Shown: one piece after another, positions 50,572 to 59,009 of the stretch
Numbering within the stretch: position 1 is the stretch's first letter
Layout of the letters: each line of letters opens with the position of its first letter
DNA from: Azonexus hydrophilus
Lineage (GTDB): Bacteria > Pseudomonadota > Gammaproteobacteria > Burkholderiales > Rhodocyclaceae
Assembly: GCF_905120355.1 (NCBI RefSeq)
Contig: NZ_CAJHOB010000003.1
Coordinates: 1-64,000, forward strand
Length of the DNA stretch: 64,000 nt
Reading direction: 5' to 3'
Position numbers and translations under genes: made by a program
Notes under the pieces: generated by a model
Database searches by the model: none
The model's input: the letters and a program-made list of their open reading frames with translations, nothing else
What the model was told of the DNA's origin: nothing

Positions 50572-53172
50572 ATGACGCAGCTCAACCAGCCCGCCACCAG
50601 TTTCTACCAGAGCCACCACTCCCCCTACTACATCGTCAGCCCTAATTTTTCGCAGAAATCCTCCGGGCCGCGCATGCTGCACTATCTGTGCCATACCCTC
50701 AACGAGTTGGGCTACGAGGCATATATCACGGCCAAGGCATTCAGCCCTTGGCTACGGACACCAGAGCTCACCCGGGAAATCCGCCTTAAACACAGAGAAA
50801 CAGGCCGCACACCTATTGCCGTTTACCCTGAAGTAACCTGCGGTAACCCCTTGCAGGAACCGGTTGTCGCGCGCTGGATACTAAACAAGGCCGGTCACCT
50901 GGGAGGCCATAGGGAATTCCATCCCGACGAGCTACTGTTCTATTGGGACGAGTGGGTATTACAGGGAGAAAAGAACGCTGACCGCTTGTTTCTGCCCAGC
51001 GTCGACGACAGGGTCTTCAACGATCACGACATCCAATCTGAAGACAGGAGTGGATTCTGCTATTACGCCCACAAATATCTGATGTTCGGCGGACAGATCG
51101 CCGAATCCATCACCCGGGACGGTATCAGCCTATGTCAGGACATACCCCGCACGGCAGAAGAAATTGCCCACATCCTGCGCACCTCCCGAGTGCTGTACTG
51201 CTACGAGCCCTCGAACATCGTGGCCGAAGCCTATGCTTGTGGCTGCCCAGCAATTCTCGTCCAGACCGATTACTTGAAACAGTTTGATTTGAACAGACTT
51301 AAAATTGTCAAAGTCCCCGAGTCCGACATCGATTTTTCATTTATTCCCCCCATCGGGGACCGCCTGAAAGATGCGATGGAGGCAGACAAGGTCAGATCAT
51401 GGGACGCAATAAGGCATTTCATCGACAAGACCCAGGCGGCAGCACGAGCTCACAAGGCTTACGCCGAACAACCAGAGCAGAAGCTCAAGGCTGCCATCAG
51501 CGCTTTTCAGGCCAATATGCTGGTAGAAGCCACAGATATCTTCTCGCCGCTCCTGGACGCCCTGCCGGAAAACCCCCAGCCCCCCGCCTACCTGGCCTTC
51601 ATTTGTGCCGCCCAGGGGCTGGCCCAGGAAGCCCGGGAGTTCATGGACAGGGCCATGGAAATCGCCCCTGACCGGGCCGACCTCAAGGCGGCCCTGGGAG
51701 AGAGCTTCCTGAAGGCAGGCCAGCCCGGGCTGGCCGCCGAATACCTGGAGGAAGCCGTGCACCTCCAGCCGGACATGCTCTCGGCCTACCCGGCCCTGGC
51801 CCGGAGCCTGCACCTGACCCAACAGAGCGATACGGCCCTGGCCCTCCTGAAAGGCGCTGCCCAGATGTCCTCCTCTGCCCAGGCCCACATCCAGACCACC
51901 TTGCTGGAAATACTGGCGGAACAAGGCAATATTGCCGAGTTTTCCCAAGCCTGCCTGCGCTACTCCAACGGGATCGCCGATGACCTCCTGGCGGTGCGCT
52001 GCCTGTCCCGCTTCGATGCCAGTGGCGAACGCCTGGTGGAAGCCCTCGGGGCAGCCCAGGCACGCTTGGCCAGCCAGCTTCCCGGGTTGGGCGAGGCCTC
52101 CGCGCTGCCCATCAAGACGGCCCAGCCCTGGAAGATCGCTTTCCTGACGAGCGACCTGGCCCGGGAAGAACAGCAGAGCCGCCTCAAGGCCCTGCTCAAC
52201 CACCTGCCGCCCGAGCAGTTCGTCACCACCTTGATCATCAACGACCCCCAGGCCGGACTCAGCCATTTCGCCCAGGCCTGCTCCCTGGTGGCCGATCACA
52301 CCCTGGTCATCCACGACCAGGACGACAGCACCGCCCTGGAACGCCTCAACGCCAATCCTGCCGACATCCTCATCGACCTGGACAGCTATGGCCCCGCCGA
52401 CCGCCTGTCCCTGTTCGTGCAGGCCCAAGCCGGGGTGAAACTGCTCTGGGGCGAGGCGCCGATGCCGGCTCTGGCGCCGGACTGCCTGCCCCTGCAGGGG
52501 GAACTACTGGCCGACCAGGCCATGCTTCCCGGCATCATCCTGCCGGGACTGGGCGAGTGCTGCGAGCTGCCTGAATTGCCCATCACCCCGGCCCCCGGCA
52601 CACCTACCCTGGGCTGCCTGACCCCGGCCATCAGGATCGGGCCGGAAGGCTGGCGCCTGTTCGCAGAAGTCCTGCAGGCCAGCCCGGACATCCAGTTACT
52701 CCTGAATCTGATGGACCTGGGCGACAGTGCCCGGGCCTACATTACCCGGCAATTTACCCAGGCCGGCGTTGCCGCCTCGCGCCTGCGCTTCGTCCACGCC
52801 CATACCCGGGAAGCGCTCTGCCAGTACTGGCAGGAGGTCCAGCTAGGTCTGGCGCCGCCCGTGGATGCCGGGGACCAGGCCTTGAGCACCTGCCTCTGGA
52901 TGGGCCGCCCCTTCGTGGCCCTGGCTGCGAGCCTGCCCTGGTCCCATCGTCCCGCCGCCCTGCTCCACTGTGCCGGCGCCTCGGCCTGGATCGCCGATTC
53001 GGCGCCCCGCTACGTGGAGCTGGCAAGCCGCCTGCCCCAGGCCCCCGATCCCAGCCTCCGGGCACGCCTGCGCGCCGCCGGCCTGGATGATCCCGCCGCC
53101 TTCGCCCGGGGGTTTGCCGCCACCATGGCAGACCTGATGCAGACCGCTCCGGCCCCCAGCTCCGCTCCATGA
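50572..53172 (+). CDS. Chimeric GT-B glycosyltransferase - TPR - degenerate OGT-like protein
   Basis: 866 aa. Residues about 18-285 look like a GT-B domain (SSGPRMLHYLCHTLNELG, and the donor-site EPSNIVAEAYACGCPAIL). TPR-like helices follow at about 300-460. The C-terminal ~350 residues resemble the GT41 (SPINDLY/OGT) catalytic half. However, the OGT His motif (SDxxxHPV) reads SDLAREEQQ, and the DPFPxNGGTT motif is replaced by APPVDAGDQALST. That half is probably inactive or specialised. GC content rises sharply near 51.45 kb (47-52% to about 70% in sampled lines), suggesting a fusion of two sources. Confidence 0.75.
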   Translation: MTQLNQPATSFYQSHHSPYYIVSPNFSQKSSGPRMLHYLCHTLNELGYEAYITAKAFSPWLRTPELTREIRLKHRETGRTPIAVYPEVTCGNPLQEPVVARWILNKAGHLGGHREFHPDELLFYWDEWVLQGEKNADRLFLPSVDDRVFNDHDIQSEDRSGFCYYAHKYLMFGGQIAESITRDGISLCQDIPRTAEEIAHILRTSRVLYCYEPSNIVAEAYACGCPAILVQTDYLKQFDLNRLKIVKVPESDIDFSFIPPIGDRLKDAMEADKVRSWDAIRHFIDKTQAAARAHKAYAEQPEQKLKAAISAFQANMLVEATDIFSPLLDALPENPQPPAYLAFICAAQGLAQEAREFMDRAMEIAPDRADLKAALGESFLKAGQPGLAAEYLEEAVHLQPDMLSAYPALARSLHLTQQSDTALALLKGAAQMSSSAQAHIQTTLLEILAEQGNIAEFSQACLRYSNGIADDLLAVRCLSRFDASGERLVEALGAAQARLASQLPGLGEASALPIKTAQPWKIAFLTSDLAREEQQSRLKALLNHLPPEQFVTTLIINDPQAGLSHFAQACSLVADHTLVIHDQDDSTALERLNANPADILIDLDSYGPADRLSLFVQAQAGVKLLWGEAPMPALAPDCLPLQGELLADQAMLPGIILPGLGECCELPELPITPAPGTPTLGCLTPAIRIGPEGWRLFAEVLQASPDIQLLLNLMDLGDSARAYITRQFTQAGVAASRLRFVHAHTREALCQYWQEVQLGLAPPVDAGDQALSTCLWMGRPFVALAASLPWSHRPAALLHCAGASAWIADSAPRYVELASRLPQAPDPSLRARLRAAGLDDPAAFARGFAATMADLMQTAPAPSSAP

Positions 53173-53180
53173 GGCCCACC

Positions 53181-53984
53181 ATGAACGCCAGCCCCCGCTT
53201 CTCCGTCATCGTCTGCAGCATCGAGGCCCTCAAGTTCGCTCGTATCTGCGAGTGCTACACCCATCTGCTGTCCGGCTATCCCCATGAAATCATCGGCATA
53301 CACGATGCCGCTTCCCTCGCCGAGGCCTACAACCGGGGTATCACCCAAGCCAGCGGCGACATCCTGATCTTTTCGCATGACGACTTACTGATTCTCGACC
53401 CTCTCTTTGCCGACAAGATCGTCGACCGTCTGCACACCTTCGACCTCCTGGGCTTTGCTGGCACCAGCAAATTGATCACCGCCACCTGGTTCGGTGCCGG
53501 CCAGCCGCACCTGCACGGCGCCATCGGACACGCCAAACCGGGCGAACCACAACTGGCTTTCAACATTTACGGCGCCGCCACCTGGCCCGTGGTCGACAAC
53601 ATCCAGGCCATCGATGGCTTCTGCATGATCGCCCGTCGCGCCCTGGCAGAAACAGTACTGTTCGACGCCAGCACCTTTGATGGTTTCCATCTCTACGATC
53701 TGGATTTCAGTTACGCCGCGTATCGGGCCGGACACCGGCTTGGCGTGTGCTGCGACATCCCCATCCTGCACGAATCAGCCGGCAATTTTGCCAACCAGCA
53801 TCTGCATTACGCCGAGCGTTTCGTCATCAAGTACGCCGATCAACTGGCCGACACTCGTCCGGAAGAGATTTCCGGCCAACGCCCGGGACGCGGCGCCTTG
53901 CTCCCGGACCACCACGCCCTGCTGCGCGCCTGGCAACCCGAAGTGATGCTACGTGCCACGCAGGCAATGCGACGCAGCTTATAA
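53181..53984 (+). CDS. GT2-like glycosyltransferase (short form)
   Basis: 267 aa from an ATG at 53181 behind GAGG; an ATG at 53169 overlapping the upstream stop is also possible. It has GT-A features: FSVIVCSIEALKF, ASLAEAYNRGI, and an acidic SHDDLLIL in the metal-binding position. A DLDFSYAAYRAG motif near residue 180 is typical of small glycosyltransferases that glycosylate proteins or lipids. It ends the plus-strand island and converges with the OGT gene. Confidence 0.8.
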   Translation: MNASPRFSVIVCSIEALKFARICECYTHLLSGYPHEIIGIHDAASLAEAYNRGITQASGDILIFSHDDLLILDPLFADKIVDRLHTFDLLGFAGTSKLITATWFGAGQPHLHGAIGHAKPGEPQLAFNIYGAATWPVVDNIQAIDGFCMIARRALAETVLFDASTFDGFHLYDLDFSYAAYRAGHRLGVCCDIPILHESAGNFANQHLHYAERFVIKYADQLADTRPEEISGQRPGRGALLPDHHALLRAWQPEVMLRATQAMRRSL

Positions 53985-54022
53985 GTCAGCAGCACTGCAT
54001 TCCTCCGCCGGGCATCGCAGTT

Positions 54023-56401
54023 TCACTGCTGGGCACACCACTTCCGCCACATTCCCCGGAAGGCATTTTCCAGGCTGCGCGCCATTCTCGGCGCATCCAT
54101 CAACGGGCTAGCCCGCATGCGTTGCCGCAGGTTGCCCCGCAGCTTCAGCAAGCGCTCATGGTCATTGGCCAGCGCTACTGCAAGTTCAAAGTAGGCATCC
54201 GCGCTATCGACCACCAGCTCTGACAGCCCCACATTGTCAAGAATGGGCTTGCCCATCCGCGACACCAGCATATCCCCTGGCCAGGTGATGAAAGGCACCC
54301 CCATCCAGATCGAGTCATAGCCTGTGGTGCCACCATTGAAGGGGAAGGGATCCAGACATAGATCGGCTTCGTTGTAAGCATCGAAATAGCCATTGGTCGG
54401 CATGATGCCTTTTATATTCAGCCGCTCCGGGGCGATGCCGTGGCGGCCAAACTGGCCGTGGATGTATTCGATCAGACTACTGTCATCCCCACCGCGGGCC
54501 ACCAAGATCAGGCGACTGTCCGGCACGGCACGCAGGATACGGCTCCACAGCCGGATCGCTCCCTGGCTCACCTTGCGGAAGTTATTCAGGCAGGCGAAGG
54601 TAAACGGGCGCTCAAGGCGCTGGCAGGGCAGCCCTGGCTGGATCGGCACATCCGGAATCATGGTGCGCACCCCATAACAGTGTGGCAATGGCCAGGGGGT
54701 TTCGGTGCACCAATCGCCTTTTTCCAGAACCGGATCAGGCGGAATGAAGATGTAATCCATGGCAGTCATGCCGCTGGTTCCCGGAAAACCCAGCCAAGTG
54801 ACCTGTATGGGTGCCGGCTTGCGCGCCACTGCCAGCAGACGGCTCCCTTCCGTATTGCCATTAAGATCGACCAGAATATCGATCGCATCGGACTGAGTCA
54901 GTTTGGCCAACGCTTCATCGCCCAGCGCCACAACTTCGCGCCATTTATCCGCTCGCTCGTGCGCCATGGTCGTGGTCGAGTCGGACGATTGCGAGTTGAA
55001 ATAAATGACCGTTTCCAGCTGCGTTCGATCCAATTCGCCGAGAAAAGGCACGACAAATGCGGCCACCGGATGGTTGCGCATGTCGGAAGTCAGCCAGCCG
55101 ATGCGCAGACGCCGCTCGGGATCACGATCCCGAGCGGCAAAATTTACCGCTGGCAAAAGGGGCAAGCACAAATTGCGATCGAACGCCTGCGCCGTGGCCA
55201 CAACATCTGCTGCGCGCGTTTCCGTCGAATGCACCAGCGCCCACAATGAATTGGTATACCCAATCTGATTGTTTGGTGCCACCGCCAGCGCCTGACGGAA
55301 CATCGCCAGCGCTTCATCGCTACGCGCCTGGTCGGAATACCAGCTACCCAGGTTGAGCAAGGCATTCACATGCCGTGGGTCCTGCGCCAGCACCGTCTCC
55401 GCCGCCTGGCGCGCTTTGCCGCTTTCCCCCAGTTTGGTATAGACGACGATCAAGCTATTCCATGCATTGAGATTCGCCGGCTCCCGCTCCACCGCCATTT
55501 CCAGATTCTCACGCGCTGCAGCAAGCTGGCCGCGCGTGGTAAACAACAATCCCAGACTCTCCAGAATCCAGTCTTCGGACACCCCCATCTGATGGGCTTT
55601 CTCCAGCACATCAACCGCTTCAACGGCATCTCCAGCCTGCACCAGGGCAATGCCCAGCTTGGCCGTCATTTCCGCAGAGTCCGGGGCGCGCGCCACCGCT
55701 GTCCGGAAAAATGCAGCCGCCTCGTGAAAATTCCCATGCCGCAAGGCAAGCTCCCCGGCCAGATTGAGGGTAGTCGGCAGCTGCGGCACCAGATCAAACA
55801 GTTTTTTTACGCAGCGCTCAGCTTCTTCCAGCAGCTGTTTCTGCAAATAAAGGTGACCGAGCGACAACCAGGCATCCGGATAACGTGGCGCCAGGCGTGT
55901 TGCCTTGCGTAACTGGACCATAGCCTCGTCCAGTTCCCCCAGCTGCTGGTGCGCCAGGCCGAGCAGACAGAAATGTCCCGCCTGCACACCGGGGCGCGCC
56001 ACCACATCCCGCAACACACTTTTGGCCTGCTGCCACTCACCCACCTTGACATAGGCCCCGGCAAGACTGCACAAAACCGCAATATCCTTGGGGGCACGCC
56101 GGCGGGCAGCCTGCAGCACTTCAAGACCTTCCTTCTCCAGGCCGATACGCCCGTACAACTCACCGAGTCGTTGCAGGTAGCTGGCCTGTTCAGGCTGCAG
56201 TTGCACCGCCTGCTCGAAAAACTGCACCGCCGTATCAAGCTGACCAATACCCTGCGCCACTTCGCCCAGACCAAACCAGGCGGCATGCGTTTCTGGCGAG
56301 ATCGTCACCACTTCTTCGAACAACGCCCCCGCAGCCTGGTAATCCCTGTTTGCCAGTTGTTTCTGGCCGCGCGCCAGCAATTGTTTGATCGTGACCGCCA
56401 T
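54023..56401 (-). CDS. SPINDLY/OGT-type protein O-glycosyltransferase (GT41) with N-terminal TPRs
   Basis: 792 aa. About eleven TPR units fill residues 5-385. The GT41 catalytic part follows with intact motifs: TSDMRNHPVAAF (catalytic-site His), QVTWLGFPGTSGM, FACLNNFRKVSQGA, and DPFPFNGGTTGYDSIWMGVPF. Such enzymes O-glycosylate Ser/Thr of proteins in the cytoplasm. Divergent from, and immediately beside, the first flagellin gene; flagellin is therefore the obvious substrate. The gene has the housekeeping composition, unlike parts of the island. Confidence 0.9.
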   Translation of the reverse strand: MAVTIKQLLARGQKQLANRDYQAAGALFEEVVTISPETHAAWFGLGEVAQGIGQLDTAVQFFEQAVQLQPEQASYLQRLGELYGRIGLEKEGLEVLQAARRRAPKDIAVLCSLAGAYVKVGEWQQAKSVLRDVVARPGVQAGHFCLLGLAHQQLGELDEAMVQLRKATRLAPRYPDAWLSLGHLYLQKQLLEEAERCVKKLFDLVPQLPTTLNLAGELALRHGNFHEAAAFFRTAVARAPDSAEMTAKLGIALVQAGDAVEAVDVLEKAHQMGVSEDWILESLGLLFTTRGQLAAARENLEMAVEREPANLNAWNSLIVVYTKLGESGKARQAAETVLAQDPRHVNALLNLGSWYSDQARSDEALAMFRQALAVAPNNQIGYTNSLWALVHSTETRAADVVATAQAFDRNLCLPLLPAVNFAARDRDPERRLRIGWLTSDMRNHPVAAFVVPFLGELDRTQLETVIYFNSQSSDSTTTMAHERADKWREVVALGDEALAKLTQSDAIDILVDLNGNTEGSRLLAVARKPAPIQVTWLGFPGTSGMTAMDYIFIPPDPVLEKGDWCTETPWPLPHCYGVRTMIPDVPIQPGLPCQRLERPFTFACLNNFRKVSQGAIRLWSRILRAVPDSRLILVARGGDDSSLIEYIHGQFGRHGIAPERLNIKGIMPTNGYFDAYNEADLCLDPFPFNGGTTGYDSIWMGVPFITWPGDMLVSRMGKPILDNVGLSELVVDSADAYFELAVALANDHERLLKLRGNLRQRMRASPLMDAPRMARSLENAFRGMWRKWCAQQ

Positions 56402-56475
56402 GCTCCCCTCGCTCTTCGGTGAAATGAAATCGCCGCAGTGTAATCGGATTCACTTCAAGCGCCCAAAAACAAAAC

Positions 56476-56490
56476 TGGCACGCTACATGC
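56476..56490 (+). promoter_or_regulatory. Sigma-54-type promoter of flagellin 1
   Basis: TGGCACGCTACATGC has the invariant GG-N10-GC (GG at 56477-56478, GC at 56489-56490) and a full TGGCAC -24 element. It lies about 76 bases before the flagellin ATG. Confidence 0.75.
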
Positions 56491-56565
56491 TTAAAACAAA
56501 CCAGGTCCGTGGCACATCGTGCCTGCCAACAGTTGCTATCGAAAATTTCTCCTGAGGAGATTGTC

Positions 56566-57381
56566 ATGCCGCAAGTCATTAACACCAATATTGCTTCACT
56601 GAATGCGCAGCGCAACCTGAATACGTCCCAGGGTGCCTTGAGCACCGCCTTGCAGCGCCTCTCCTCGGGCCTGCGTATCAACAGCTCGAAGGACGATGCT
56701 GCCGGTCTGGCGATTGCCGAAAAGATGAACGCCCAATCGCGCGGCATGGTCGTCGCCATGCGTAATGCCAACGACGGGATTTCTGCCGCCCAGACCGCAG
56801 AAGCAGGCATTTCCGTCATCAGCAATCACTTGCAGCGCATGCGCGAACTGGCCGTGCAGGCAGCCTCCGGCCAATATGACTCGATCAATCGCGGCGCACT
56901 GGACAAGGAATACCAGCAGTTGCGCAGCGAAATCACCCGTGCCATCGACGCCACCCAATTCAATGGCAAAGCACTGCTTGACGGCTCCTTCACCAGCGTC
57001 ATTTTCCAGGTGGGCGCCACCACCACCAGCGAATCGCAGATTTCCGTCACCATCAATTCAGTCAGCACCGCCAGCCTCGGCGCCATCACTGACGTTGCCG
57101 GCGCCACCACCGCGATGGCCGCACTGGATACTGCCATCACCGACATCAATACCGCACGCGCCGACCTCGGTGCCATCCAGAACCGCTTTGAAGGCGTGCT
57201 CACCCAACTTTCCGCAGCACAGGAAAGCACCGAAGCCTCCCGCAGCCGCATCATGGATGCCGACTATGCCTCTGAAACAGCAAAGCTGGCCCGTGCTCAA
57301 ATTCTGCAACAAGCCGGCACGGCCATGCTGGCGCAAGCCAATGCACTGCCGCAGAATGTGCTAAGCCTGCTCCAGGGCTAA
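56566..57381 (+). CDS. fliC: Flagellin 1
   Basis: 271 aa from an ATG at 56566, after GAGGAG; the longer frame to 56509 is in the leader. Conserved D0/D1 ends are seen (VINTNIASLNAQRNL at the start, ANALPQNVLSLLQG at the end). The centre is short and Ser/Thr-rich (TTTSESQISVTI...), leaving almost no D2/D3 domain; the exposed Ser/Thr there are likely glycosylation sites. About 80% identical by eye to flagellin 2. Confidence 0.96.
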   Translation: MPQVINTNIASLNAQRNLNTSQGALSTALQRLSSGLRINSSKDDAAGLAIAEKMNAQSRGMVVAMRNANDGISAAQTAEAGISVISNHLQRMRELAVQAASGQYDSINRGALDKEYQQLRSEITRAIDATQFNGKALLDGSFTSVIFQVGATTTSESQISVTINSVSTASLGAITDVAGATTAMAALDTAITDINTARADLGAIQNRFEGVLTQLSAAQESTEASRSRIMDADYASETAKLARAQILQQAGTAMLAQANALPQNVLSLLQG

Positions 57382-57399
57382 ATTTGACCGCTCAATCCA

Positions 57400-57421
57400 G
57401 GCCGCCTCTCGCGGCCTTTTT
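57400..57421 (+). terminator. Terminator of flagellin 1
   Basis: GGCCGC (57400-57405), loop CTCTC, GCGGCC (57411-57416), then TTTTTC. It separates the two flagellin genes transcriptionally. Confidence 0.88.
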
Positions 57422-57470
57422 CATTTGATGAATGACGACAGTAGGCCGCCAAAAAATCTCTCCTGCACGC

Positions 57471-57497
57471 TAAAGTAATTCCGCCACCCGCCGTTAA
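57471..57497 (+). promoter_or_regulatory. Sigma-28 (FliA) promoter of flagellin 2
   Basis: TAAAGTAA (57471-57478), an 11-base spacer and GCCGTTAA (57490-57497), close to the consensus TAAAGTTT-N11-GCCGATAA. About 77 bases before the ATG. Confidence 0.85.
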
Positions 57498-57573
57498 TCA
57501 TCTCAAGCGGACGTAGCAACACAAACACTAGGTCTGACTTTCCGAACAATTTTGTTATCCAAGGAGTAGAAAA

Positions 57574-58389
57574 ATGGCCTCCGTTATCAACACCAACATC
57601 CCGTCGCTCAACGCCCAGCGTAACCTGACCACTTCGCAAGGCTCCCTGAACAACGCCCTGCAACGCCTGTCTTCCGGCCTGCGCATCAACAGCGCCAAGG
57701 ACGACGCCGCTGGTCTGGCTATTGCTGAAAAAATGAGCGCCCAGTCGCGCGGCATGACGGTCGCCATGCGTAACGCCAATGACGGCATCTCTGCAGCACA
57801 AACCGCCGAAGCCGGTATCTCGGTCGTTTCTGGTCACCTGCAGCGCATGCGTGAATTGGCTGTGCAGGCGGCTTCCGGTCAATATGACTCGGTCAACCGT
57901 GGTGCCTTGGACAAGGAATTCCAGCAACTGGCAAGCGAAATTACCCGTGCAGTCAGCGCAACCGAGTTCAACGGCAAAAAATTGCTTGACGGCACTTTCT
58001 CCTCCATCAATTTCCAGATCGGTGCCACCACGACCTCCGAATCGCAGATTTCTGTCACCATCAGCTCGGTCAGCTCGTCGGGCCTGGGCAGCATCTCCGA
58101 CGTTGCAGCAGCCACCACCGCCATGGGCGCTCTGGATACGGCAATCACCAACATCAACACTGCACGTGCTGACCTGGGTGCCATCCAGAACCGCTTCGAA
58201 GGCGTGCTGAGCCAGTTGTCTGCCGCCCAGGAAAACACCGAAGGTGCCCGTAGCCGCATCATGGATACCGACTACGCCTCTGAAACTGCCAAGCTGGCCC
58301 GTTCGCAGATTCTGCAACAAGCCGGTACGGCCATGCTGGCCCAGGCCAACGCCCTGCCGCAGAACGTGCTCTCGCTGTTGCGTGGCTAA
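57574..58389 (+). CDS. fliC: Flagellin 2
   Basis: 271 aa. Same architecture as flagellin 1, with near-identical D0/D1 ends and most differences in the central Ser/Thr-rich part (SSVSSSGLGSISDVAAA in place of NSVSTASLGAITDVAGA). AAGGAG precedes the ATG. It has its own sigma-28 promoter, so it is probably the bulk filament protein expressed after hook completion. Confidence 0.97.
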   Translation: MASVINTNIPSLNAQRNLTTSQGSLNNALQRLSSGLRINSAKDDAAGLAIAEKMSAQSRGMTVAMRNANDGISAAQTAEAGISVVSGHLQRMRELAVQAASGQYDSVNRGALDKEFQQLASEITRAVSATEFNGKKLLDGTFSSINFQIGATTTSESQISVTISSVSSSGLGSISDVAAATTAMGALDTAITNINTARADLGAIQNRFEGVLSQLSAAQENTEGARSRIMDTDYASETAKLARSQILQQAGTAMLAQANALPQNVLSLLRG

Positions 58390-58524
58390 GGTTTCGCGCC
58401 AAAGCTTGATACGGCATAACGCCAGCTTCGCTTGAAACTGGTCTGGGTGGGGTGGCGAAAGTCACTCCACCCTTTGCCGCTTGTGCGGCACCCCCGCGCC
58501 GCCCTGAACGCACAGGAGAAAGAG

Positions 58525-58953
58525 ATGGATATCAACAGCATCGGCTCAATGACACGTTTAACCGCAGTCACGCCTACGCCTGCACAAACTCCCAACCCCG
58601 GCAACACCCAGGCGGCCGTACGGGAAAATTCTGCCGCAGCACCCCACGCGCCGAATACCCCGCCGACTGCGGTCAACAGCGCAGCTCGCGGTAGCAATGC
58701 CGAGCAAGGCAAAGACAGCGCGCAAGACCAGCGGCAAAATTTGCAGAGCAGCATTGACGCGTTAAACGAATTCATCAAACCGCAAAACACCTCCCTGGAG
58801 TTTTCCATCGACGACGACAGCGGCACCGTCGTAGTCAAGGTGATGGACAAGGAAACCAAGGAAGTCATCAAGCAGTTCCCCTCGGAAGAAGCCCTTGAAC
58901 TCGCGAAAGCGCTGGATAAACTAAAAGGGCTGCTGGTGCAGCAAAAAGCCTGA
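58525..58953 (+). CDS. flaG: FlaG family protein
   Basis: 142 aa from an ATG at 58525 (AGGAGAAAGAG upstream). The N-terminal 70 residues are Pro/Ala/Thr-rich and unstructured. The C-terminal FlaG domain shows SLEFSIDDDSGTVVVKVMDK and EVIKQFPSEEALELAKAL. FlaG affects filament length. It lies between flagellin 2 and fliD, the usual place. Confidence 0.92.
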   Translation: MDINSIGSMTRLTAVTPTPAQTPNPGNTQAAVRENSAAAPHAPNTPPTAVNSAARGSNAEQGKDSAQDQRQNLQSSIDALNEFIKPQNTSLEFSIDDDSGTVVVKVMDKETKEVIKQFPSEEALELAKALDKLKGLLVQQKA

Positions 58954-59009
58954 GCCACACACGTCCAGAGCACCCGGACAAATATTGTTTTCAGTAAAGG
59001 AGAAACATC

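Noticed and set aside
38110-53984. Reading the island as an ordinary O-antigen locus
   Set aside because: rfbFGH suggested it, but no wzx, wzy, wzz, waaL or initiating transferase is present and the block abuts an OGT and flagellins. It cannot be fully excluded from sequence alone.
56566-58389. Tandem flagellins as a recent duplication or phase-variation cassette
   Set aside because: Each has its own promoter type and many synonymous and amino-acid differences; no inverted repeats or recombinase gene are present.
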